A stretch of 54,210 nucleotides of DNA from JBJGXI01 sp045635475 (lineage in GTDB: Bacteria; Bacillota; Bacilli; Bacillales; Amphibacillaceae): NCBI RefSeq assembly GCF_045635475.1, contig NZ_JBJGXI010000038.1, positions 1 to 54,210 on the forward strand, read 5' to 3'. Positions within the stretch are counted from its first letter, which is position 1. Each line of letters begins with the position of its first letter. A program made the position numbers and the translations under genes. The notes below the pieces were generated by a model. That model was not told the origin of the DNA. It was given only the letters and a program-made list of their open reading frames with translations, and made no database searches. Of the stretch, positions 24,715 through 33,624 are shown in pieces.

Positions 24715-25454
24715 CACTTCATTACTTTCACTCTTTTTAATATATCCTCTGCATTTTGAACACGTTCTTCTGTTGGTGGCTCTACTCCTTCAAGCTTATA
24801 TTCTAAGCCTAAGCTCTCCCATTTATAGACTCCTAACTTGTGATAAGGTAATATTTCTATTTTTTCAACGTTGTTTAAAGTTGCAATAAAATCTGATAGA
24901 CGGTATAAATACTCATCTACATCACTAATCTCTGGAACTAGTACGTGTCTGATCCACACGGGTATTTGTTGTTCTGATAGGTATGTGGCTAAGTCGATAA
25001 TGTGTTCATTTGAAACACCCGTTAGCTCTTTATGCTTCGTTTGATCAATATGTTTAAGATCGTACAATACTAAATCTGTTAAGCTAAACAATTCATCTAA
25101 ACTTTTCATAAACCGTGGGGAGCGACTAAAGCAACCGCCAGAGCTATCAATGGTCGTATGAATGCCTAGTTTCTTGAGTTCTCGGAACAATTCAGTTAAG
25201 AATTCCACTTGTAATAATGGCTCTCCCCCACTGACCGTTACTCCACCACCGGTTGATTGGAAGAATGGCAAATAACTCTTAATATCTTTTATCAGCTCCG
25301 CCACCGTGACTTCTTTTCCTTCATTTCGGTTCCACGTATCAGGATTATGACAAAACTGACATCGAAGCAAGCAGCCTTGTGTAAAAATAACGTAACGTAA
25401 TCCCGGTCCATCTACTGTTCCGCAAGTTTCTATTGAATGAATACGACCTTTCAT
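24714..25454 (-). CDS. pflA: Pyruvate formate-lyase activating enzyme
   Basis: Radical SAM enzyme that installs the glycyl radical on PFL under anaerobic conditions. The 246-residue protein has Cys28-x3-Cys32-x2-Cys35 (CLLRCQFC), followed by HNPDTW, and the glycine-rich STGGGVTVSGGEP segment. Second gene after pflB, separated by 57 bp that hold a stable GC hairpin, so the ratio of the two proteins may be set after transcription. Confidence 0.97.
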   Translation of the reverse strand: MKGRIHSIETCGTVDGPGLRYVIFTQGCLLRCQFCHNPDTWNRNEGKEVTVAELIKDIKSYLPFFQSTGGGVTVSGGEPLLQVEFLTELFRELKKLGIHTTIDSSGGCFSRSPRFMKSLDELFSLTDLVLYDLKHIDQTKHKELTGVSNEHIIDLATYLSEQQIPVWIRHVLVPEISDVDEYLYRLSDFIATLNNVEKIEILPYHKLGVYKWESLGLEYKLEGVEPPTEERVQNAEDILKRVKVMK

Positions 25455-25476
25455 TTTGTTCGCCCCCTTGTTTAGA

Positions 25477-25496
25477 CCGGGGGAGAATCCCCCCGG
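25477..25496 (-). promoter_or_regulatory. Intercistronic GC hairpin between pflB and pflA
   Basis: CCGGGGG/CCCCCGG arms around a short loop, without a T run, 15 nt after the pflB stop. It stands out in AT-rich DNA and could protect the abundant pflB message from decay or lower read-through into pflA. Confidence 0.55.
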
Positions 25497-25511
25497 ATTT
25501 ACCTTCCCTCG

Positions 25512-27767
25512 TTACATGCTTCCATGGAATGTCCGATTGATCACGTCTATTTGTTGTTCTCTTGTTAGTTTAATAAAGTTAACTGCATATCCAGATACAC
25601 GAATCGTTAACTGTGGGTATTCCTCTGGATGTTCCATGGCATCAAGTAATGTCTCCCTATCAAATACGTTTACATTTAAATGGTGACCATGCTTCATTAC
25701 ATAACCATCAAGCATGCCTGCTAAGTTGGCCATTCTTGTTGCTTCCTCTTTACCTAACGCTTTTGGAACGATAGAAAATGTATTTGATATACCATCTAAT
25801 GCATATTCATAAGGTATTTTAGCCACTGAGCTTAATAATGCTAGCGATCCATTTGTGTCACGTCCATGTAACGGATTAGCGCCTGGTGCAAATGGTTCGC
25901 CTGCTTTACGTCCATCTGGTGTATTACCTGTTTTCTTACCATAAACCACGTTTGAAGTAATCGTTAATATAGACTGTGTTGGTTTAGAGTTACGGTAAGT
26001 CTTATGTTTACTAATTTTGTTCATAAATGTTTTCACAAGTTCTGCAGCAATTTGGTCAACACGGTCATCGTTATTGCCGTATTTTGGATAGTCGCCTTCA
26101 ATTTCATAATCTACTACAAGACCATTTTCGTCACGAATCGTTTTTACTTTTGCATATTTAATTGCACTAAGTGAATCGGCAACTACAGATAAACCTGCAA
26201 TACCACATGCCATTGTACGTAGGACTTCACGGTCATGAAGTGCCATTTCAATTCTTTCATAGCTGTATTTGTCATGCATATAGTGTATGATGTTTAGCGT
26301 ATTTACATATAGTCCTGATAACCAATCAAGCATGTTATCATATTTTTTCATCACTTCATCATAATCAAGATATTCAGATGTGATTGGTGCATAGTTTGGT
26401 GCCACTTGAATCTTTAATTTTTCGTCCACACCACCGTTTACAGCATATAATAATGCTTTCGCAAGGTTGGCACGAGCACCAAAGAATTGCATTTGTTTAC
26501 CAATAGCCATTGCCGATACACAACAAGCAATCCCATAATCATCACCATAAATATCGCGCATCATGTCATCGTTTTCGTATTGGATCGAGCTAGTTTTAAT
26601 TGACATTTTCGCACAATACTTTTTATAGTTATCAGGTAACTTTGTAGACCATAGTACGGTTAAGTTTGGCTCCGGTGCTGGTCCTAAGTTATCTAATGTA
26701 TGCAAGAATCGGAACGAGCTCTTCGTTACGAGTGGACGACCATCTAATGCCACACCACCCAATGATTCTGTAACCCAAGTTGGATCTCCACTAAATAATT
26801 CATTATAATCCGGTGTTCTTGCAAATTTCACTAAGCGAAGCTTCATGACAAAATGGTCAACTAGTTCCTGTGCTTGTTCTTCTGTTAAGACACCGTTTTC
26901 TAAATCTCTTTCAATATAAATATCTAGGAACGTAGAAACACGACCAAGACTCATCGCAGCACCATTCTGTTCTTTAATAGCGGCAAGATAACCAAAGTAT
27001 AACCATTGGAACGCTTCTTGCGCTGTTGTTGCAGGCTTAGAAATATCAAATCCATAGCTTGCACCTAGCTGCTTCAACTCTTGTAATGCACGAATTTGTT
27101 CCGCTGTTTCTTCCCTGTCACGGATAATATCTTCAGACATTGTTCCATTTCCGATTACGTTCAGTTCTTTTTTCTTTTCTGTAATTAACTTATCGACACC
27201 ATAAAGCGCTACTCTTCTATAGTCACCAATAATTCTTCCACGACCATATGCATCAGGCAGACCAGTAACGATACCTGCTTTACGTGCTAACCGCATTTCT
27301 GGCGTGTACGCATCAAATACACCTTGGTTGTGTGTTTTACGATATTCAGTGAATACCTTTTCTACCGCTTCATCGATTTTAAATCCATAAGATTCTGCAG
27401 CGGCAACAGCCATACGCATACCACCAAAAGGCTGTAATGAACGTTTAAACGGCTTATCCGTTTGCACGCCTACCACTGTTTCTTTCTCTTTGTTTAAATA
27501 TCCTGGCCCATGTGATGTGATCGTAGATACAATTTCCGTATCCAGATCCAGTACGCCGCCATTTTCACGCTCTTGTTTTGTTAACTCCATGACTTGCTTC
27601 CAAAGGTCTAATGTGTTTTGCGTTGGCAAAGCTAAAAAGTAGTCGTTACCATCATAAGGCGCAAAATTCTTTAAAATAAAATCACGTACAACAATCTCTT
27701 TTTGCCATTTACCTTCCATAAAGCCATCCCAAGGATTCATTTGTCTTACATCGTCAGCAGTTTTCAT
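25512..27767 (-). CDS. pflB: Formate C-acetyltransferase (pyruvate formate-lyase)
   Basis: Converts pyruvate and CoA to acetyl-CoA and formate during fermentation. The 751-residue protein carries the adjacent catalytic cysteines in GIACCVSAMAIG and the radical glycine Gly726 in RVSGYAVNF, 25 residues from the end. Full length for the family. AAGGAGG lies upstream of the ATG. It leads the pflB-pflA operon, with an Fnr/Rex-like site at the promoter. Confidence 0.98.
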   Translation of the reverse strand: MKTADDVRQMNPWDGFMEGKWQKEIVVRDFILKNFAPYDGNDYFLALPTQNTLDLWKQVMELTKQERENGGVLDLDTEIVSTITSHGPGYLNKEKETVVGVQTDKPFKRSLQPFGGMRMAVAAAESYGFKIDEAVEKVFTEYRKTHNQGVFDAYTPEMRLARKAGIVTGLPDAYGRGRIIGDYRRVALYGVDKLITEKKKELNVIGNGTMSEDIIRDREETAEQIRALQELKQLGASYGFDISKPATTAQEAFQWLYFGYLAAIKEQNGAAMSLGRVSTFLDIYIERDLENGVLTEEQAQELVDHFVMKLRLVKFARTPDYNELFSGDPTWVTESLGGVALDGRPLVTKSSFRFLHTLDNLGPAPEPNLTVLWSTKLPDNYKKYCAKMSIKTSSIQYENDDMMRDIYGDDYGIACCVSAMAIGKQMQFFGARANLAKALLYAVNGGVDEKLKIQVAPNYAPITSEYLDYDEVMKKYDNMLDWLSGLYVNTLNIIHYMHDKYSYERIEMALHDREVLRTMACGIAGLSVVADSLSAIKYAKVKTIRDENGLVVDYEIEGDYPKYGNNDDRVDQIAAELVKTFMNKISKHKTYRNSKPTQSILTITSNVVYGKKTGNTPDGRKAGEPFAPGANPLHGRDTNGSLALLSSVAKIPYEYALDGISNTFSIVPKALGKEEATRMANLAGMLDGYVMKHGHHLNVNVFDRETLLDAMEHPEEYPQLTIRVSGYAVNFIKLTREQQIDVINRTFHGSM

Positions 27768-27840
27768 TCTTTTTTACCTCCTTCAAGGTTTAAAAGTACA
27801 TCACTTTGCTCAATGATGAACATTTAATTATCTTAATTAG

Positions 27841-27883
27841 ATTATATACTTCAAAAGAGTTTTCGTTTGTGATTTTTATCACA
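27841..27883 (-). promoter_or_regulatory. pflB promoter with Fnr/Rex-type site
   Basis: TGTGA-N6-TCACA at 27868-27883 (core of TTGTGATTTTTATCACAA) and TATAAT on the minus strand at 27846-27841. With a start about 7 nt after the -10, the dyad centre falls near -41.5, the classic position for an Fnr activator. The dyad also fits Rex apart from two positions. The rest of the 425-base gap up to the lysE-like gene is AT-rich with no clear ORF. Confidence 0.7.
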
Positions 27884-28192
27884 AATATGAGCTGTTATAG
27901 CTAAAGTTCATTTTTTGTTCAAATTTGGTGATAGCTTTTCTTTTCGTTTTATATCCCTAATTTACCTTTATAAATAAAAGGATTTTTATATGCAATTTAA
28001 TTTAATATCATATTCACAATCACGATTGTTATATACTGTATCACTCATTTTTAATTTTCTTATTAGTACAGGAATGCGGTTTTTAAATTATAGGCTATAA
28101 GGGGAAATTACTTCGGTAAAAGCGAATGAATAAGTGCTAATCTATTGCTTGTCCGAATACAATATACAAGTTATAGGTAAGGAGTGAAAGTT

Positions 28193-28825
28193 TTGAGCCA
28201 CTTTATTAGTTACGTTTTCCTAGGCTTGTCATTGGCCGCACCGATTGGGCCGATTAATGCAGCGCAATTAGATAAGGGGATAAAATATGGCTTTCTGCAT
28301 GCGTGGTTAATTGGTTTAGGATCAGTAACCGCAGATATTATTTATATGCTAACGGTATATTTTGGCGTTGTACAGCTGTTAGAATATCCACTAATTAAAT
28401 CTTTTCTCTGGTCCTTCGGTTGCTTTGTACTTATTTATACTGGCATCGAAAGTTTAACAAAATCACATTCAATCACAACATCTAGTGAAAGGTCCTCTAA
28501 AAATACAGCTTTGCGAACATACATAACTGGCTTTTTATTATCTATTTCCAATCCACTCACTATCTTGTTTTGGTTAGGTATTTATGGATCTATTCTTGCT
28601 AAAACTGCTTCCGAATATGGAATAAGTCAACTATCCCTGTACAGTTGTGCAATCATCCTCGGATTATTATTGTGGGATGTTACCATGGCTATCATCTCAA
28701 GTAGCTTCCGCAAACTTCTAAACAATCGTATTTTATATGGGATATCCGTATTATCTGGAATTTCTTTAATTGGTTTTGGTTGTTACTTTGGTTATCAAGC
28801 GTTTACACTATTATTTCTTTCCTAG
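28193..28825 (+). CDS. LysE-family amino acid exporter
   Basis: A 210-residue membrane protein with six hydrophobic segments. The N-terminal LAAPIGPINAAQLDKG is the LysE/RhtB signature. Substrate (amino acid or related small molecule) is unknown. The start is TTG 28193, 8 nt after AAGGAG; the GTG at 28184 overlaps the ribosome site. It is followed after 11 nt by a hairpin that covers the next gene's ribosome site. Confidence 0.85.
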   Translation: MSHFISYVFLGLSLAAPIGPINAAQLDKGIKYGFLHAWLIGLGSVTADIIYMLTVYFGVVQLLEYPLIKSFLWSFGCFVLIYTGIESLTKSHSITTSSERSSKNTALRTYITGFLLSISNPLTILFWLGIYGSILAKTASEYGISQLSLYSCAIILGLLLWDVTMAIISSSFRKLLNNRILYGISVLSGISLIGFGCYFGYQAFTLLFLS

Positions 28826-28836
28826 GACAGTCACCT

Positions 28837-28880
28837 ATCACCCCTTCGGCTAATAATCTAACTAGTGCGAAAGGGGTGAT
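28837..28880 (+). promoter_or_regulatory. Hairpin covering the ribosome site of the YqcI-family gene
   Basis: ATCACCCCTT pairs perfectly with AAGGGGTGAT, which contains the Shine-Dalgarno of the next gene, with a further CG/CG pair and a loop of about 20 nt. There is no T run, so it is not a normal terminator. The 5' arm starts 12 nt after the lysE-like stop. Confidence 0.6.
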
Positions 28881-28885
28881 TGTTC

Positions 28886-29620
28886 ATGCTGTACGATTCA
28901 GCGCAAATCATTAATGAATTCCCAAAAGATGCTTGGCAACATGATGCATACCAGAAATTCCAATCCAAATTGACAGACAAACAGATGAAATTTCCTTGTA
29001 TCCCTGCCACACAGGGGCTCGCACTTGACCAATTTAGATATGGATTTATTGATGATCCTACCAAACAAGAAGCTTATAAAAACATTGCCTTATTGCTAAC
29101 TAATTATAGTCATGTATATAAGAATATCGGGAACTACACATCGCTCGTGCTATTTTTCAAGAATGCAGAAAGCACCCGAAACTATTCCATTGCTAATTAT
29201 GAATCGCTTTTTTGGGAGATACTTAGCCAAAGTAGTGACTATGACCCATCCACATGGCCAGAGAAAATACCAACGGATTCAAATGATTCGTTATGGGAAT
29301 TTTGTTTTGAACAGGAACGTTTTTTTGTTTTTGCTGCTACACCAGCACACGAACATCGTCAAAGTAGAAACTTTCCGTATTTCATGTTCGCGATTACACC
29401 ACGATGGGTGTTTGATTCCTTTCAACAACAAAAGTCTGCACAAGCCATTAAAAAAAGGATTCGGGAACGATTGAACGACTACGATGCCATTGAACCCCAT
29501 CCCGAATTAAAACTATATGGAGAAAAAGATAATCATGAAGCGAAACAATATTTCTTGCGAGATGATCAGTCTTCCTTGTCTCAATGTCCATTTCATCGGT
29601 CTTTATCAAATAAAGACTGA
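28886..29620 (+). CDS. YqcI/YcgG family protein
   Basis: A 244-residue soluble protein. FPCIPATQGLALDQFRYGF near the N-terminus and the FVFAATPAHEHRQSRNFPYFMFAITPRWV block identify the YqcI/YcgG family, whose function is unknown. A CPFHR motif lies close to the C-terminus. ATG 28886 has GGGG 9 nt upstream. The 3' end overlaps the convergent permease gene by 28 bp. Confidence 0.85.
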   Translation: MLYDSAQIINEFPKDAWQHDAYQKFQSKLTDKQMKFPCIPATQGLALDQFRYGFIDDPTKQEAYKNIALLLTNYSHVYKNIGNYTSLVLFFKNAESTRNYSIANYESLFWEILSQSSDYDPSTWPEKIPTDSNDSLWEFCFEQERFFVFAATPAHEHRQSRNFPYFMFAITPRWVFDSFQQQKSAQAIKKRIRERLNDYDAIEPHPELKLYGEKDNHEAKQYFLRDDQSSLSQCPFHRSLSNKD

Positions 29621-30948
29621 GGTGTTTCTTTGATTTCTGGTCCTTTCCAACGTTTTCTTCTTGAGAAAGTGACCAGGCTAATTACAATAAGAAACGCTAA
29701 GCTAATTAGAAAACCTTTTCGACTGGTTGCATCCATCCAGGTTCCTGTTATTGCGAATCCGATTAACAGGAGGCCTAGGCCTTGCTTACTTTTGCCAATA
29801 AACTGCGGTTTCATCAGTTTACGATATGTTATAAGTATAAACAGCCATGTATATAACAGCATTAAGCCAGCAGCGGTTGTAAAATACTCATATATTTGAT
29901 CCGGCAATAATAAGGAAACAACAATCGAAATAATTAATCCTGATGTTGTCCATGTTAAAGCTCTGAACGGAACCCTTCCTGTTTTGGCAAGATAGGCGGG
30001 CGCATCTCCATCCTTTGCCAACGTAACAAGCATGGAAGTGATTGCGTATAGCGATGCAACCATCGTCGAAAAGCCTGCTATTATTAGTGCACCATTGAAA
30101 AGGTGAGGAATAAACGCTAAATTATAATCCTTTAAAGCAACAATGAACGGACTTTCTTCCGTCGTAAATGAGTCCCAAGGAACTAAAAACAAGGCCAATC
30201 CAAGCGATGTTATGTAGATCAGCCCTAGAGATAATAACATGATTTTGCCTGATTTCGGAGCTTGCTTAGGATCCTCAAGATCATTTGCCATAATCCCCAT
30301 CACTTCTATCCCACCAAAAGCGTAGAACGCATATATTAGCGCTGTCCAAAAACCTAAAGTACCATTCGTAAATAAGCTATCATAGTTAATGCTAAAAGAA
30401 TTTTCCGCTCTTTCTCCATTTAACAATCCAAAGATGGCTAAAAGCGCCAATATGATAAACATGAGAATAGCTGCAACTTTTACTACTGCGAATATATTTT
30501 CAAATCGTTCAAAACCATTAACACCCGTTAAAATCACTAAAAGTCCAAGCACACCATAAATAGCTGAAAGAATCCACAGTGAAACATCCGGAAACCAAAA
30601 CTGTGTAAAAATTGCTAATGCAGTCAGTTGACTTCCCATAATTAACATTTCCGATGACCAATACACCCAGCCATTACTAAAACCTGCCCATCTTCCAAAA
30701 GCTTGCTTAGCATATGAACGAAAAGACCCTTTTTCAGGGTGCGCAGCCGTCATCTTTGCTAGCGCATCAAAGACAATATAAGTACCGATTGCAGCAAGAA
30801 GAAATGCAAAAATGACGGAAGGACCAGTCTGTTTTATAGCAATACTTGAACCTAGAAAAAAACCAGTACCTATAATACAACCAATTCCAATTAGGGAAAG
30901 CTGCCACCATGTGATCTTTTTATTATTTGAACCTGACTGTTTAGCCAT
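29593..30948 (-). CDS. Amino acid permease (APC superfamily)
   Basis: A 451-residue, 12-span transporter. The N-terminal GIGCIIGTGFFLGSS is the APC substrate-binding helix break. Start at 30948 has GGAGG 7 nt upstream; a frame open to 30966 adds six residues. Likely imports an amino acid by proton symport; specificity cannot be read from sequence. Convergent overlap with the YqcI-family gene. Confidence 0.9.
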   Translation of the reverse strand: MAKQSGSNNKKITWWQLSLIGIGCIIGTGFFLGSSIAIKQTGPSVIFAFLLAAIGTYIVFDALAKMTAAHPEKGSFRSYAKQAFGRWAGFSNGWVYWSSEMLIMGSQLTALAIFTQFWFPDVSLWILSAIYGVLGLLVILTGVNGFERFENIFAVVKVAAILMFIILALLAIFGLLNGERAENSFSINYDSLFTNGTLGFWTALIYAFYAFGGIEVMGIMANDLEDPKQAPKSGKIMLLSLGLIYITSLGLALFLVPWDSFTTEESPFIVALKDYNLAFIPHLFNGALIIAGFSTMVASLYAITSMLVTLAKDGDAPAYLAKTGRVPFRALTWTTSGLIISIVVSLLLPDQIYEYFTTAAGLMLLYTWLFILITYRKLMKPQFIGKSKQGLGLLLIGFAITGTWMDATSRKGFLISLAFLIVISLVTFSRRKRWKGPEIKETPQSLFDKDR

Positions 30949-31041
30949 TATGATTCCTCCATTCATCCCCTCATTAGTCTAGGAAATATGGAGCGTATTA
31001 TTCTGAAATAAAGATCGATAAGTACAACAATAATTGCCATA

Positions 31042-31087
31042 AAAAGAACAATGACTGATACACCTTCGTATCAGTCATTGTTCTTTT
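31042..31087. terminator. Strong terminator after the drug-efflux gene
   Basis: A perfect 20-bp stem (arms start AAAAGAACAATGACTG) with a 6-nt loop and T runs on both strands, immediately after the stop at 31089. Confidence 0.92.
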
Positions 31088-31088
31088 A

Positions 31089-32516
31089 TTAATTATTCGC
31101 TTGATCTGCTTCCTCTTGTGGCGATGGATTTTTTACAAACAAGGACAAAACAAGGCCTATAATCGCAATACCACTAGCAACCCAAAAGGCTACATTTACA
31201 CCGTGAATCGACTCCGCTGGGGTTGCATTAACACCAGTATCCAACGCAGCACTCGTCATTACCGTAACAAGGATAGCCGTTCCAATAGACGCTGCAACCT
31301 GACGCATCGTATTGTTCATCGCAGTACCATGTGGAATTAATCGTAGCGGTAACTGATTTAAGCCTGCTGTGGTGACTGGCATCATTACCATAGATATCCC
31401 TAGCATCCGAATTCCGAACACGATAGTTAAGTATGTTAATGTTGTTTCTTCAGATAAGTTTGTAAACAATAGTGTTGTAACCGTAATAATACTCAATCCA
31501 GTAATTGCTAATTTTCTAGCGCCAATCTTATCGAATATTCTACCTGTGATCGGTGACATGATTCCCATTAAAATAGCACCTGGCATTATCATTATCCCAG
31601 ATTCTAAAGCCGTAAACCCAGCCATATTTTGCATGTAAATGGGTAAAATGGTTTCTGATCCGATTAAAGACATGAAAATAATCATACCAATTGCTGTAGT
31701 AATTGTGAACGTAGAGTTCTTAAATACTCGAAACTCTAAAATTGGCTGCTCTAGCTTAAATTGACGTAGAATAAAAATGGTTAAGCAGATGGCTCCGACA
31801 ATTAACGAAAGCATAACTTCCATACTTGACCATCCATGATCTCCAGCACTACTGAATCCATATAATAGGCCGCCAAATCCTAATGTAGACAGTACAATTG
31901 ACAGAATATCAACTTTAGGAAATGTTTGCTTCGTCACATTCTTCATAAGAAAATAAGCAACAATTAGGTCAATAATAATAATTGGAACGATAATGACAAA
32001 CATATATCTCCAGTGGTAAGACTCCACGATCCATCCAGATAAAGTTGGTCCTATTGCAGGTGCAAAGGATATGACTAATCCCGCCATCCCCATTGCAGCT
32101 CCTCGTTTATTTATTGGAAACACAATCAGAAATACCGTCATCATTAATGGCATCAGAATACCAGCTCCACTAGCCTGGATAACCCTGCCAACCATTAAGA
32201 TTGGAAAACTAGGTGCGACGATACATATTATTGTACCGACCCCAAAAATCACCATTGCTGACATAAATAATCTTCGTGAGGTAAAAGTTTCTATTAAAAA
32301 TGCTGTAACAGGAATCATAATCCCATTCACTAGCATAAAGATGGTTGTTAACCATTGTGCTGTATTTTCTGAAATTTGAAAATCACTCATAATATGAGGG
32401 ATTGCCGTAGCAAGTAGTGTCTGATTCAAGATTGCCACAAATGATCCGGCAAGTAATATGGCTACTATTGGTAATCGATTGAAGTTTTGTTCCCCGTTTG
32501 TTTGTTGTTCACTCAA
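31089..32516 (-). CDS. DHA2-family multidrug efflux MFS transporter
   Basis: A 475-residue, 14-span proton-driven exporter. Motif C-like GMAGLVISFAPAIGPTLSGW and an early NQTLLATAIPHIM are typical of the LmrB/EmrB branch. The likely start is TTG 32516, 9 nt after AAGGGG and just after the regulator's stop; ATG 32525 abuts the ribosome site with no spacing but remains possible. Co-transcribed with the TetR gene, which is expected to repress both until a toxic compound binds. Confidence 0.9.
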   Translation of the reverse strand: MSEQQTNGEQNFNRLPIVAILLAGSFVAILNQTLLATAIPHIMSDFQISENTAQWLTTIFMLVNGIMIPVTAFLIETFTSRRLFMSAMVIFGVGTIICIVAPSFPILMVGRVIQASGAGILMPLMMTVFLIVFPINKRGAAMGMAGLVISFAPAIGPTLSGWIVESYHWRYMFVIIVPIIIIDLIVAYFLMKNVTKQTFPKVDILSIVLSTLGFGGLLYGFSSAGDHGWSSMEVMLSLIVGAICLTIFILRQFKLEQPILEFRVFKNSTFTITTAIGMIIFMSLIGSETILPIYMQNMAGFTALESGIMIMPGAILMGIMSPITGRIFDKIGARKLAITGLSIITVTTLLFTNLSEETTLTYLTIVFGIRMLGISMVMMPVTTAGLNQLPLRLIPHGTAMNNTMRQVAASIGTAILVTVMTSAALDTGVNATPAESIHGVNVAFWVASGIAIIGLVLSLFVKNPSPQEEADQANN

Positions 32517-32517
32517 C

Positions 32518-33426
32518 TTATTCATCCCCTTTATTTCCGAACTCCAAATCCCTTAATAATGCAAGATGTGATATGTGCTTCTCCACATTTATCTTACTTC
32601 CAATAAAAGAAAGAAGCGCTTGTATTAAAAAGGCTCTTGGCTTATTGCTTTCCAACTCTTCATGTAATAAATCAATAGACTCAACCACTGCTTGCTTCTC
32701 TTGTTTTGGTAATTGGCTGCTTTTAACTTCTCGTCTGATTTGTTCTGCGATGTCTGTACATTGCTCTTGTATTGATTTTTTTTCCACAATAGTCTCAGCT
32801 GCTTCAAATTCTTGCATTACCTCTGTGGTCAAGACTGGATTTACTTGATTATTTTCCATACTGGCAACAACCGATTCAAGACTAAACACAACAAAATCTG
32901 CGATAAGCTCACTTTTCAAATATAACCCTTCTTGCGTAATTAATTGAAGATATCCTTTTAACATCGCTTGAAACTGTATTGCCAAATCCCAAACGATTGG
33001 AATAACTTTATTACCGTAAGCTTGCATAAGTGCTTCCTTATGCCAATTAATCATTTCTACTCGTATTTGTTTCATTAAATGAAAAAAATCCATATTCTTT
33101 TCTAGCGGGAGGGAGGTTGACAATAAATGAAAGAACTCTTTATTCTCAATCATTCCTTCTAATTCAATAACGACGGTTTTTCTTAATTTATTTTCAGGTG
33201 ATAATGATTGATCTAAATGAATAAATTGCATATTTTGAATCATTTGATCATGGTTAAATTTAAACACCTGAATAAGTAAGTCTTCCTTAGAAGTAAAGTA
33301 CTTATATAAAGACCCTTTTGATATCCCGCAATCCTCAGCAATTTGCTGTACCGATGTTGAAAAGTAACCGTGAATTGAAAATTGCTTGATTGCAGATTTC
33401 ATTATTTCCGTACGTTTATCTGTCAA
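32518..33426 (-). CDS. TetR/AcrR-family regulator, long form
   Basis: Helix-turn-helix at about 10-50 (TSVQQIAEDCGISKGSLYKYFTSKEDL split across helices 2-4). At 302 residues it is about 100 longer than the usual TetR protein; the extra C-terminal part is charged and helical (SQLPKQEKQAVVES, then LDLLHEELES-type). Directly upstream of the efflux gene, hence its local repressor. GGAGAGG precedes the ATG. Confidence 0.9.
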   Translation of the reverse strand: MTDKRTEIMKSAIKQFSIHGYFSTSVQQIAEDCGISKGSLYKYFTSKEDLLIQVFKFNHDQMIQNMQFIHLDQSLSPENKLRKTVVIELEGMIENKEFFHLLSTSLPLEKNMDFFHLMKQIRVEMINWHKEALMQAYGNKVIPIVWDLAIQFQAMLKGYLQLITQEGLYLKSELIADFVVFSLESVVASMENNQVNPVLTTEVMQEFEAAETIVEKKSIQEQCTDIAEQIRREVKSSQLPKQEKQAVVESIDLLHEELESNKPRAFLIQALLSFIGSKINVEKHISHLALLRDLEFGNKGDE

Positions 33427-33460
33427 TTAGTATCACCTCTCCCTATTTTAAAACCACGTG

Positions 33461-33535
33461 ACTACTTGGTCACAATAAAACTACTCGGTTTTCACACACA
33501 AAGAACATTATAAAAATCATCTCAACTAAAGTCAA
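33461..33535 (-). promoter_or_regulatory. Promoter and candidate TetR operators of the efflux operon
   Basis: On the minus strand, TTGACT (33535-33530), 17-nt spacer, TATAAT (33512-33507). Downstream of the start lie two copies of ACCRAGTAGT (33489-33480 and 33470-33461), 19 bp apart; the second sits in a GTGAC/GTCAC dyad. Placement fits a repressor roadblock. Confidence 0.6.
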
Positions 33536-33624
33536 ACATTGAGCCTCAATTCGATATGAACACATTACTATCGCCTAGAATACATTATGGTTGTATTCAT
33601 TTTTAAATATGGGGAGGATTACTA

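Noticed and set aside
31369..32379. Hydrophobic open frames on the plus strand opposite the DHA2 efflux gene
   Set aside because: These are the reverse reading of a membrane protein gene, which often gives Ile/Val-rich open frames; no ribosome sites.
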